This document shows, in pieces, positions 8,609-18,850 of a DNA stretch of 23,378 nt. The position numbers were made by a program, and so were the translations under genes. The notes under the pieces were generated by a model. The model ran no database searches. It had not been told where the DNA came from and saw nothing but the letters and a program-made list of their open reading frames with translations. Source of the stretch: Volvariella volvacea V23 (taxonomy: Eukaryota > Basidiomycota > Agaricomycetes > Agaricales > Pluteaceae); NCBI GenBank assembly GCA_000349905.1, contig KB722777.1, positions 96,524 to 119,901 of the forward strand. The letters are read 5' to 3'. Every line of letters begins with the position of its first letter. The stretch's first letter is position 1.

Positions 8609-9355
8609 CCTTGTCGAGGATAACTTAGAAAGACGTAGTGTAGCCTCTCCCGTGCCGTCTTGCGATGACGGGGTTTGTAATATTGTGCATGTGCATGTGT
8701 ATATACGTATCGAGCAAGTAATTTATTGGAATGAGCAGTGCTCTTTGTGATTAGTGCTAGGCTGGGCACTCCGAGTCCGTTCCGGAGCGTGCGATGCGAT
8801 GTCCTGTTCATGATTATGACATCCAGAAACTCGAGTTGATCCCTAAAGCTGGGTCTCTTCCACGGGGCACGGATTATTTCAGGGATTCCGTACAGATTCT
8901 GTCATATATTATGAAAGCGATGCGATAGACATGTAAGAGAAAGACATGTGCTATGGAGCCAGGGTATAGTAAAAATACATGTGGTAGTACAGCGGTTGAG
9001 CGGCAGGGCGACGGCGACACTGTCTTTTTGGGTGGGTGGGTGAGAGTGATGAGGGTCGATGGGAGGGGGTCGTATAAAATGTATGCAGGAGGGGGAGGGG
9101 AAGGGGATGAAATATAGCAATACAATTGAGAGTCGCAGGGTTGGCGGACATGGGAGGGTGTGGTGGACTACGGGAGAGAGGAGTAAAGCGAGGCAATATA
9201 ATGGATATAACTTAGGAATGGTGGTGCTTATTGTTCGTGTGGGTGGGGATTATGAGAATGTAGAGACGATGGAGACGAATGCAAGGGAGACGAAGAAGAA
9301 GAGATTAGCAGGAGTGCGGAGGCATGGAATAAATCAAGATATTAGGGAGGGAAGA
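8609..9355. other. Convergent intergenic region with G-rich tract
   Basis: This 747-bp gap lies between the 3' ends of the zinc-module gene and the minus-strand gene ending at 9356 and should contain both 3' UTRs. From about 9028 to 9108 the plus strand is G-rich (GGGTGGGTGGGTG, then GGGAGGGGG and GGGGGAGGGGAAGGGG), a possible G-quadruplex tract. Open frames across it are low-complexity and unsupported. Confidence 0.4.
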
Positions 9356-10570
9356 TTATGCTGATAGTACCGAGGGCTTGAATTTGATTTTAGTGATTGC
9401 GCGACGTAGGTTAGCTAGAAAAAAAAGGAGCGTTAGAGATTTAGTACCCCCGGCTAACACTCATCAACAAGTCGGTGATGAGAAATGGACTTACCCCACA
9501 AGGGATTTGATACGTTTGATTTTTGCTTGCTCGTCTGGCAATTGCCGTACACGAGGCCTTTCGTGCTGTTGAGACAACACTCGCATTTGATTGTAGGGTC
9601 GACACGCCTCGTGCACTGCCTAGATACAGTTCGAGCCAGTCAGCACACAAATAGACGTAATGACATGAGTCGAAGGGGGGTACGAAATGGAGACGAGTCG
9701 AGGATGGGTGCTGCAGTCGCGCGCTTGATTGCGTGTAGAAAAGGAACTCACATGTCTGAGATATCGTGTATGTGTAGATGATAGGCCATCGCCCTGACAT
9801 TTGGAACGATGTTTCCGCACCCTGGACGGTGGCATTCTAAACTCTCATGCTCTTTCCTGCCGGACAATTTCCATTGGGCCCTAGCTTCGTTCCACTGTTT
9901 GTGTCATGAGAAGTAGGGAAGGGGGGGGAAGGGTGAACAGAACCAGAGAAGGGAAAAATATATTAGTGAGTATATTTGACATGAGAAGCCGGGTTGATAG
10001 AGCCTGGAGGTGATAGGATACGAATGAATGACATACATTATGCTGCAACGCTTCGTGACGAGATTGCCGAAAGATGGCTCGAAGTTCCCTCTTGTAATAA
10101 GGGATGTCATCATCGGAAATGAGAGAGTTCTCAGTGGATGGGGCCAGGGATGAAGAAGTCGAGGTGGTGGCATCCCAGGAAAGATCACAATCGCTGTAGT
10201 CCTCACCCTCCGAGCATACGGTCGTGGAGGACCTTGATCGCGAGTCTTCAAAGTCGAGTGGCATCCCTGCACGGTAGCGGAACGCAATTTCTTGTGCGGG
10301 ACTGCTAAAGGCGGTGTAACATGTCGACGATGTGCTGCCACTGCTACTTGAGCTGCGGGAGGGGGCCATCGGGGCGGTGAATTCCCATGTGCTCTCGTCG
10401 TCATCAGCCACGTCTGAGCCCCAGTTAGCCTCGAAGCTCATCCGCGAAGGGAAATAACGACCATAGCGCTTAGCCTTGGCATCGTCCACGTCCTCTTGTT
10501 GGCACGAAGTGTGTGAGACCATCCTGAGCATGTCGTCGACGAGTAGGTGGAGAATAGCGGATGAGGCCAT
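9356..10570 (-). CDS. Hypothetical protein with a C2H2-like zinc finger
   Basis: Four exons on the minus strand: 10037-10570, 9752-9894, 9495-9619 and 9356-9414, giving 286 aa. I do not recognise the family. Residues 1-150 are Ser- and Asp/Glu-rich with long Ser runs and look disordered. Residues 199-221 read Cx4Cx12HxHxH (CHRPGC...YHLHIH), a C2H2-type spacing. A Cys-rich stretch (KCECC...YGNC) follows, then a basic tail (RRAITKIKFKP). Nucleic-acid binding is possible but unproven. The ATG at 10570 is preferred over one further upstream because a TATA-like TTCATATAAG lies at 10671-10680 (minus strand). The last intron carries a good branch-site-like TACTAAAT and a T-rich acceptor. Confidence 0.65.
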
Positions 10571-11352
10571 GTTCAGGTGTTGTGTTGTGTTCAGTGCTAG
10601 TAAAAGACTTGAGTGTCCACCTGAGGAGAATTGGTGGAGGGAGTGAGAAATAGCACCGGAGAGGCAGTGCCTTATATGAAGTATAGGGCGATGGGTGAGG
10701 TGTTGGCGGTTAATTGAATGAAGCCTAATCAAGGAAACAGACTAGGTAAACAGAAAGAGAAGCAAACCAGTGAAGGAAGCGAGCGAGTCATCTGCCACGC
10801 CTTCATTGCTGTGGCATAGAGACCAATTGGCTGAACGTGCGGAAATCGGAGAATACATGTTTGAGGTTAATTCCCTTTAGCGACGGTTTGAATGACATGC
10901 ATCAAGGCCGCATGGGATGCGGTAAGTCGATCCCAAAGGGCTCATTGAGTCCACCAGGTTGGTTCAAGCTGATCATCTTCCCCAAACGTCAAGCGTGTAG
11001 GAGTCGACCTCATTAATTCGCAAGCACTGATGCAGGAGCAACAGTCAGCCTCCGATAACGATCGGAAAGGACAAACGACATACTTTTTATGAGATCCCGG
11101 ACTGGACGATGCACCTTATGAAGTCCAGAAGCGCGAGATTCATATTAGACAATGCGTTCCACGAAGAACGCTCTGCCAGTCGGTGATACAATGCGCTGTT
11201 TCCTAGCCTCGTGTTCGGGCTGGATGCACCTGTCCTCGTTGGACTGGCCGACTGCTGCCTGGCCGTGCTGTAAAACTTTAGCGCCCAGCGCTGCTTTGGT
11301 TGAAAGGAACGCACCGTGACGCGCATTGTGACGTCGTCACGCCCACATTCCG
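10571..11352. promoter_or_regulatory. Divergent promoter region with CCAAT palindrome
   Basis: This 782-bp region separates the divergent hypothetical gene and COQ4. CCAATTGG at 10823-10830 is a CCAAT box on both strands, the core site of the fungal Hap complex that often controls respiratory genes. A TATA-like element for the minus-strand gene is at 10671-10680. A small inverted repeat, TCCGAT-AACG-ATCGGA, lies near 11051-11066. No coding exon is seen. Confidence 0.4.
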
Positions 11353-12447
11353 ATGCAGCCATCCACCGGCTTCAGTGTCGTCAGACGTGCAGCACGCACC
11401 ACCGCTCCTCGTTTGCTCCTCAATCAGCGCCCATCGAGTCACCTTGGCTCTCTGCATCATTTTGCACGGCGACACGCGTCTACGCCTGCCTATGATGGCC
11501 ACGTACCCCTGAGCTGGTTTGAGAACGCCTTTCTTGCTGTGGGTTCAGCCGTCATGTCTCTCGCAAATCCTCGGCGTGGTGGTGAGTCACCGATCTCAAG
11601 ACCCTTCATTTGTCTTCCGACCACAGTCGGAGCCATGACAAGTGACTCACACCGTATCTGACTTGTGAACATCGCACAGACATGATCGCTGCACTCGGGG
11701 AAACTACCGCTGGACCAAGCTTGCCACGTTTGCGGGATATTATGCTCGAGAGCGAGGAGGGCCGAAGGATCCTCAAAGCCAGACCGAGGGTCAATACGTC
11801 AACCATCAACATGGACGCCCTTGCACAATATCCAGAAGGTACCTTTGGCCGCGCGTACGTCACCTGGTTAGAACGCTGCGGGGTAACGCCCGATACACGA
11901 GAACCTGTGCGTTGATGGCTTTTCGCGATTTATAATGTCCCTACTCATGGATTGCCCTCTCATTTCCCTGCCCTTCCACCCCCTTTTCTCCACACTTTTC
12001 CCCATGCAGGTTCACTATATAGACGATCCCGAGCTCGCCTATGTCATGCAAAGATACCGCGAGTGCCACGATTGCTATCACTGCATCTGCAATCTGCCCG
12101 TGTCCGTTGAATATGAACTCGCCCTCAAGTTCTTCGAATTCGCTAATCTAGGTTTGCCCATGACGGCTATCTCAGCGATCTTCGGCCCATTACGTCTGAC
12201 GCCCCAACAGCGAACTAGACTATACTCAGAATACGTTCCTTGGGCACTCAAGTGCGGTGGAAGCGCCAGGAGTCTGATCACCGTCTTCTGGGAGGAGCGT
12301 TGGGAACAAAGCATCGACGACATGAAGAAAGAATTTGGGATCTGGGATCCGCCGGAGGCAAAGTGGCGGAAACCTCTGAGCGAGGCTAAAGCAGCTGCGG
12401 CTGCCCGACAAAAGGCTGCTAACAAGTCTGGCATCCCGCAAGCGTGA
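11353..12447 (+). CDS. COQ4: Coenzyme Q biosynthesis protein COQ4, mitochondrial
   Basis: Three exons: 11353-11581, 11680-11906 and 12010-12447, giving 297 aa. The first 40 residues are rich in Arg, Ser and Ala with no acidic residue, a typical mitochondrial presequence. The COQ4 domain follows: HVPLSWFENAFLAVGSA, then MIAALGETT, a long helical part, and the metal-binding signature HDCYHx11E inside the YRECHDCYH...VSVEYELALKFFEF segment, followed by NLGLPMTAISAIFGPLRL. COQ4 is a matrix-side inner-membrane protein needed for the CoQ synthesis complex and has been linked to the C1 decarboxylation/hydroxylation step of the ring. The C-terminus is an Ala/Lys-rich helix. Length fits fungal COQ4. 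The promoter region shared with the gene at 9356-10570 holds a CCAAT palindrome. Confidence 0.95.
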
Positions 12448-12971
12448 CTCACCCTTTGATGACGCTTCGAGGTGGGAGTAGTACGTAGGTCTCCGCTCAA
12501 GTGCCACTCACCTCTCCAGGCTTTCGTCATGGTATACCATAGGTTCGGTTCTAATAGAGCTTACGTCGTGCTGCACAATAAAACCTCCATTCACACTTTA
12601 TCTTGTTATGACAAGGGTGGCGCAAGCGCATCATGTACTGATTGGACTGGCGTTCACTTCGATCAACATTCCCTTCGGCCAGAAGCTTCGAATGTTTATC
12701 TTGCGCGCTCGTTGCCTTATAACCTTGAGCTTGGTGCCACAGATAATCGAGGGACACACTAAGGTCTCCCATTGTCTACAATGATTGTGGGCTCTGATCT
12801 CCCTCAAAATGGCCGCACTACAGACACGTTCACGACGCGTGTTCAGGGTAAATTTGCGCGAGTTACAAGGTTACTCTATATAGACTGGCTGGCCGTAGTC
12901 CCTACGATGACCCGTTTGCATAAACCAATTGCGACAGCTCAGACATTGTTATCTACGCATCACGACACAGT
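12448..12971. other. Convergent 3' region of COQ4 and a hypothetical gene
   Basis: This 524-bp gap lies between the 3' ends of COQ4 and the minus-strand gene ending at 12972. An AATAAA at 12577-12582, 130 nt after the COQ4 stop, could be its polyadenylation signal. A short interrupted palindrome (CATTGT-CT-ACAATG) sits near 12770-12783. No exon is supported. Confidence 0.4.
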
Positions 12972-13561
12972 TCAGTTTTTTCCATACCGCAGGCAGGCAG
13001 GCGCAGCCGTTGGAGCAAACAACTCGCCCTCGGCCTGGACGATCTGCTGGGACGATCCTGCAAGCACGGAGGTCTCGGGCTCGTCATCGAGGAGATAACC
13101 AACGTCGTCATAGCACTCCAAAGACTCTTGTGCCGCAAATGCCATTTGCAGCACATACTCTAATTGCGCTAGTGCGTCCTTTTCGGAGTCGCGGTCGGAC
13201 ATGGTGGGGAGCTGTTGCAGTCCGTAGCGCGGGGTGAGACCGGAATGCGGTGTAGGCGGTTGCTCTGTCCGTGTGCTGTATAGATCGTAAAGCGCTGCGT
13301 CTTCTTCTTGTTCGACGTCGATGTCGACGTCGGCTGTGGCGCCGTTGCTATAGCTGTAGCCACCATAGCTTTTAGGCGTATTCGGGTTAGATGTCAGTCA
13401 GTCGAACCGGCTCGCGTTGCCCGTTGCAGATGTGGCTGTGGGGGCTCGGAAGGGCGAAAGGATACTCACTCAGCGGGCTCTACGTTTAAATAGAAGGAAG
13501 CTAGGAGCTCGTCGAGCTGATCCGTAGGATCAGTCATAGAGACAATCATGGCGTCATTCAT
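12972..13561 (-). CDS. Small acidic hypothetical protein
   Basis: Two exons on the minus strand: 13470-13561 and 12972-13368, giving 162 aa with a 101-nt intron. I do not recognise it. The N-terminus (DPTDQLDELLASFYLNVEPA) looks like a short amphipathic helix. The middle is acidic (ADVDIDVEQEEDAALYDLY) with a Tyr/Gly/Ser patch before it, and residues around 90-120 (DALAQLEYVLQMAFAAQESL) suggest a second helix. There is no signal peptide or membrane segment. The acceptor (CTAAAAG) lacks a pyrimidine tract, so the join is tentative; a shorter single-exon product starting near 13202 is an alternative. It may be lineage-specific. It converges on COQ4. Confidence 0.5.
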
Positions 13562-15728
13562 TATCGGATGGGAGGTATCCGTGGGGTACTCGTGTTATTG
13601 CTAGATGGACGCCGTGGTGGTGCTGGCGTAGTGGGCTCTATAAGACGCCCGCAGGAGTGAGGATGGTGTCGAACGGTAGGGGAACGAAAGAGGTCGCCCA
13701 GGTTTCCAACTTGTTTGAGCGACACTTGTATTATACTAATACTAAGGCCTGCGTTTATCATTATCGAAATTAAATCACGGAAAGGATCAAAGGTCCATTC
13801 TGTTCACATGTCGTCGATGGAGCTTCTTTTGGTGCGCATTGGTCCCTGTACCTACTAAAAGCGACTATCAGGGTACGGGAGGGAGGGAAGGTAGAGAGGA
13901 CAGAGGAGCATGATGCTGGTCATATGGTAGATGCCCAGAGCCTATCATATCCGTTTGGGCGCAGGGGCGCCTAGAATCAGCCACCAGAGTAGGAGCGCGT
14001 ACGCCGAATCCACCGCGTTCTCTCAGGTTCTTTTCGTATCGATGTTCAAATGGAGTTTTGAGGTGTTGGAGTTACGTTGATGTCGGAGTTATGGATATCT
14101 CTGGAAGTGATTCGCGATCAGCTCTCGTCATCTCGCACTCAAGGCGCTTTACTGAGAATAAATGTCCGGCTTGACACCGTACTAGACGCGTCCAGCAATT
14201 TTCAAATGGCCGCTGAAGAACGCCCAATCTAGAGGAGGGGACTATCAAACACGCAAAGCTGACCAAACAAACTCCTTGCAACAGATAGCCTACCATCGGC
14301 CCGAGGCAGCAACACCCTGGCCTACGGAATGCTCGAATGCGTGGTCGATGGGACAACGCGTGTCGATTCTTCCTTCGGCGGATGTAGGGGATGAGATAAC
14401 AGGAGCCTGACTGGCCTCGCTTTGCCCTCGAGAACCGGCGGGTACCCGAATCTTCCCTTCGTGCGTGAGGTTCCAAGTCCTGGACTCAATTGGACCATGA
14501 TGCTAAGTATAGGAAATGCTGTATGTCTTGTGAGTACTTGCCGCAAAAATTTCTTACTCTGGATCGCTGTTACTTCGGTGATTTTAGGCCACGTTCCGGT
14601 GGGCGAAGCAATTTTCTGTTATAGAACGCCTTCGAATAGCTCCAAATAACTTAAGGGATGGTAATACCAGTGGCTCCCCCAAGTTAACATTAGAAAGCAA
14701 AGGCCCCTCAGTCGTTCAAGTGTCATACGCAGGAAAGTTCCGCAACTCGAAATGACATGGAAACGGTGATAATGAGCGTAGCAGCCCAAGGCACGGGCTC
14801 ATCGCCTACCTCAACCGCCACCGACAACATACAACTCAACTGGGGAAAAGGGGAAAAGGGTAGGATGATGTATGTATCACATATGAAGCTCGGGGTCAAT
14901 GCGGTTTGCGTATCCGAAGGCATGCACTGCTAGTGCTGCAGCAGTCAGCAGTTGTCGCTCTTTTTCCATGTATCACCGCATATGATATATGAGACATGGT
15001 GAGTGGGAACGCATTGGCACAGGCAGGGATGATTGATTCGATTGATTTCGGTTCGAGGGATCAAGTGAGTGGTGGTGGCCATAACGTGGGATGGCAGTTT
15101 CAGGGGCATCCGACCCAAGCTCGAGGGCATTTGCTCATACCTCGCCATAGGCCTGCTCTTCTAAAATGTTCATCTTAATTTCGCCAGAAGGTGTTTCGTC
15201 ATAATGAAAATGAAGCTCTGAGCGTGTAGCCGCTGGAGTATCAATTTTGATGGTGTGGGGCGTTTGTGGAGAAGGCGTAGACCACACCTCCCTGATCCAC
15301 CTTGGAGAATCCTGAGTCGAGGAATTGAAGAAGTTAATTATAGCATCTGGTTCTTGCCTTCGCTGAACAGTGCTGCCCGTGTAAACTCAGTGACGTGGGA
15401 GGACACAGAGTCTAGGGTTGTGCAAGTGAACGCATTCGCTCAGCGCAGTGGGCGAGGTAAGTGCCAGGTAGCTAAACTTGGCTTGAGCCCGGTAACTGAG
15501 TCCTCGACCCGGAGATTAGAACTAAAACATACGATCAGTGAACAATCAGTGAATCTGCGTGTGCTGTGAGACCGGATCTCTCGGACCACGGTCCCAAAAC
15601 TGAGCTCAATCACACTCTCAGGAAGTAGAAAGATGTGAAATAGGGCGTCGAGGGAATGCAGGGATATGATAGGGATGCGATGAAGCTCGTACATCGAAGA
15701 TTGATGGTACATGGGTGGATGGATGGAA
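13562..15728. other. 2.2-kb stretch with no confident gene
   Basis: Between the hypothetical gene at 12972-13561 and RRP7 no gene could be assembled with confidence. Open frames are short and in conflict between strands. A possible exon on the minus strand (15141-15362) is listed separately. No long direct or inverted repeat, terminal repeat or transposase motif was seen. A purine-rich run (GGGAGGGAGGGAAGG) lies near 13877-13891. Confidence 0.4.
15141..15362 (-). other. Possible exon of an unidentified gene
   Basis: On the minus strand a frame of 74 codons, open from an acceptor-like TTCAG to a donor-like GAG|GTATGA, has balanced, protein-like composition (for example INFFNSSTQDSPRWIREVW and HFHYDETPSGEIKMNILEE). 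Without splicing it stops at TGA two codons later. No start exon was found between it and RRP7, and a plus-strand frame overlaps it. Open runs of this length occur by chance in this window, so the support is weak. Confidence 0.2.
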
Positions 15729-16732
15729 TTAGTACGGTTTGAATTTTCGTGAAGCTTTGAGTTTCTCCACTTTCGCTTTGTCTTCTTCCCATCTCTTTTT
15801 GAGATCCAGGATTTCTGTCGTCAGGCATGAGTACGACCCTTTTCAATTATGAATAGCACAACCTGACCTTTGCGTTGCTTCTCTGCTTTCTGGAATGCAT
15901 AGAATCCAGCCTTATCCGCAGTAGCCTTCTTTCTCTTTCGACTACTTGTTTCGCCAGTGGTCTGGAATCGCTTGCTAGCCACGGCAACGCCACCACCCAA
16001 TGTCTGACCATAGGCACCACCACGAGTAACCAGAGTAAATCCATCTTCGTCCACGATGGCCTCCCCTTTTTTGTACTTTGACTTTTGTTTCTTCTTCTCC
16101 TGCTCGTACTCGTACACTTCAATGGCGGAATCCGCATACTCTCGCACAGCATCTAGCGGTGGCCGCAGGGACTGATAGCGTGCGAGGTAATGTGCAACGC
16201 CCAGGGGTTCTTCGGTAGATGTAGGCCATTGTTGTGGCTGTTCTGGTGGTACAAGCGCTCGGTCAAGCGCTGTGGTGTCGAGGAATATAACATGCGCAGT
16301 TCGACCTGTGGATCGCAGTGTCCGTAGACTTTTTGTTGGAATCGGAACGACTTTAGGAGGAGGTGGTTCATCTTTTGTTTTCCGTCGACGCCGTGGGTTT
16401 TCCTCGTCTTCCTCATCTTCTCCGCCCTCCATTTCTACATCCTCCCCTTCCGCTTCACTATCATCGCTCTCCGCATCCTGCCCTGCTTCCGTCTCCTCAG
16501 CCTTGAATGTAACCCTCTCCACCGTCCCACAGGGCTTGAAGAATAGTATCAACTCGCGCTCCGTTGCGTCGGGTGGTACATTGACCACGAAAAGCGTTCG
16601 TCCTTCTGGTAGTGCTTTGGATTTCTCCTTTTTGGATCCAGCATGCTTCCGTACGTATAGAAAATGTGTGATCTTTGGAGCATATTTGGTAGGAATTATG
16701 GTGAAGCCATTGATGGCGTTGGGCACGACCAT
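15729..16732 (-). CDS. RRP7: Ribosomal RNA-processing protein RRP7
   Basis: Two exons on the minus strand, 15868-16732 and 15729-15814, with a 53-nt intron, giving 316 aa. Residues 1-80 hold a conserved start (INGFTIIPTKYAP) and an RRM-like strand-helix (RTLFVVNVPPDATERELILFF). An acidic stretch follows (EDVEMEGGEDEEDEEN), then RRRRK. The C-terminal RRP7 domain contains DEDGFTLVTR and ends in RKFKPY, the hallmark last residues. RRP7 is a nucleolar protein of the UTP-C part of the small-subunit processome, needed for 18S rRNA maturation. The gene is head-to-head with PGS1. Confidence 0.95.
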
Positions 16733-17013
16733 TTCGTCTGGACTTCAAATTTGCGGGCACCTCGCTATCACACATTGTTTGGCTACGTCCTTAGCGCCAA
16801 ATATAGACATCCTTTCCTTCGCCTCCAGTGAAGCGAGCAGTACACCTACGCCCCGGCGAAAGGCCCAAACGCTTCACTACAATCCTGAGATCCTGAGTTA
16901 TTTGAGAAAAATTTAGCCCAAGTACAGAGGAATCCACCAGGCTCCCAGGGGCTCGGCTTTTGCCGACCGAGTCACGTGCGATGAAATCAAGCAAATTCCC
17001 ATTGAGGGTCGTC
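16733..17013. promoter_or_regulatory. Divergent promoter of RRP7 and PGS1
   Basis: Only 281 bp separates the start codons of two essential-type genes transcribed away from each other, so both promoters must lie here or overlap the 5' ends. No TATA box is evident. In-frame ATGs at 16960 and 16981 precede the chosen PGS1 start and would shorten the gap. Confidence 0.45.
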
Positions 17014-18850
17014 ATGTTCGCTCTCTCCTACAACGTCGCCCGACGTGTTGCTCTCGCATCATGTCGACCGAGATGGCGACACCTATCAACAAAGGCACTG
17101 CACCCCTCAATACAGGGAATGGCCTCGAAACTCTCAGAAAAGCAACCGACTTTTGCTGTATCACCACGGCAAACCACGATTTTGACAGAACCTCATGAAT
17201 TTTATACACTATTATTGGTGCGTATATGCGCACTCATCTACGAGAATGTAAAGTTGATGGGCACTGTGGTGCAGGATATGATCAAGGGAGCTCATCGACG
17301 CATATTTATCTCGTCCTTGTATATCGGTGAAGGGGAAACAGAGTTGGTATGCTGCATCGACAAAAATTCGGGTTGAATGCTGAACACACCCAGATCTCGG
17401 AATTGGATAATGCTCTCCAAGCTAACTCTGCGCTTACCGTCAATCTTCAACTCGACTTTAATCGCTCAACCCGCCCTGGACCTACCTCAACAGCTAAACT
17501 GCTGTTGCCCCTACTTCGGAAGTATCCAGATAGAGTTCAAGTCTCAATGTTCCGTAGCCCCAGCTTACGTGGTTTGATGGCAAAGGCGGTCCCTCCACGG
17601 TTCAACGAAGGATGGGGAACCTGGCATGCTAAGATTTATGGTGTGGATGATCAAGTTATAATTAGCGGGTAAGCCTGCATTGTGATAATGGTAGAGCTGA
17701 ATGCTTACATGGCTTGTCAGCGCCAACCTAAACAAGTCATACTTCACGGATCGTCAGGATCGCTACCTGCACTTCAACACGCACCCGCAGCTTGCGCAGT
17801 ACTGCTTTGACTTTTTGGGGACTGTCTCGACCTTCTCTTTCCGATTACTTCCTTCCTCGAAATCGCCCTCCCAATTACCACCTCACTCGTTCCGTCGTGA
17901 AGATTATGTCCTTGAATGGACGGATTCCTCCGTACACCCACACAACATACACGCTAAAGCGCATGCTGCTTTGAGTTCCTTCCAGAAGAGTCACCACCAA
18001 TCGACAAAATCAGTCTGGGAAGGGTCTTCGTCCGATAGTGAACAGGTTGCCCTCGTACCGATCATACAAGCGGGCCAGTTCAATATACGGGAGGAAGAAG
18101 ATACCTTATCACTTCTCTTCCGCGAGCTGCAGAAGCGAAGTGCAATATCCACGAGTTTCCAAGAACGACCCCTAATCGATCTCACGAGTGGCTATTTCGG
18201 ACTATATAAAGCATACCAAGATCTTATTTTGTCGAGCCCAGACGTAGACTGCCGGGTTGTTGTAGCAAGCCCTCAGGTAAGCCCTCCCTTTATCAGAAGT
18301 GTTAATAGTGCTAAATCGCTCAGGCTAATGGATTCTATGGATCGAGTGGTATTTCTGGCCGGATCCCCGAGGGTTACACGTTGCTGGAAAAACGATTTAT
18401 GAAAGCGGTCGAAAAGGCTGGAAGAATGTGGAAGGGAGAAAAGAACGACGTGGGGACTGGTGTACAGTTGAGTGAATGGAACAAGGATGGATGGACTTAC
18501 CACGCCAAAGGTTATTATCAATCACCCTGCACCTAAAAATTTTGTTCACCCCGTTATCAGGTCTTTGGCTATCTCCTACCCACGAGGACTCTCCAATTCT
18601 GACCCTCTTCGGTTCGACAAATCTCAACTCCCGATCTGCGCATATTGATACCGAGCTTTCCTTCGTAATGCTCCTCCCTTCTGAACATACGGCCCGGCAT
18701 GCGCCTTCCAGTGAAGTTGTTGCCCTGCGCCAAAGCTTGGCCGATGAAGTTGAGGGCATTCGAGAAAATGCTGAGTCTTGGCATGGGAAAGACAGAAAAG
18801 TTGGCTGGCTGACAACGCTGATTGTAGCATTAGTTGAGGGAATGCTCTAA
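17014..18850 (+). CDS. PGS1: Phosphatidylglycerophosphate synthase, mitochondrial
   Basis: Six exons: 17014-17217, 17275-17346, 17394-17668, 17721-18276, 18324-18510 and 18561-18850, giving 527 aa. The start at 17014 gives a basic, Ser/Ala-rich presequence (SYNVARRVALASCRPRWRHL) of mitochondrial type; ATGs at 16960 and 16981 would only lengthen it. The enzyme makes phosphatidylglycerol phosphate from CDP-diacylglycerol and glycerol 3-phosphate, the first committed step to cardiolipin. Phospholipase D-type motifs are present: HAKIYGVD (170-177, HxKx4D) with SGANLNKSYFTDRQDRY after it, and a second HAKGLW (from 429) with FGSTNLNSRSAHIDTE. RIFISSLYIG and NGFYGSSGISGRIPEGYT are also family hallmarks. 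All five introns are 47-57 nt. Confidence 0.95.

Noticed and set aside
10571..10732. N-terminal extension of the 9356-10570 gene to an ATG at 10732
   Set aside because: A TATA-like element at 10671-10680 lies inside it, and the extra residues have a random composition.
14723..14980. Further minus-strand exons after 15141 (frames with protein-like stretches near 14723-14970)
   Set aside because: Several frames looked plausible in turn, but joins gave stops or needed acceptors without a pyrimidine tract.
16272..16916. 214-codon plus-strand frame opposite RRP7
   Set aside because: It is the antisense shadow of the RRP7 acidic stretch (runs of Ser and Pro) and crosses the RRP7 start.
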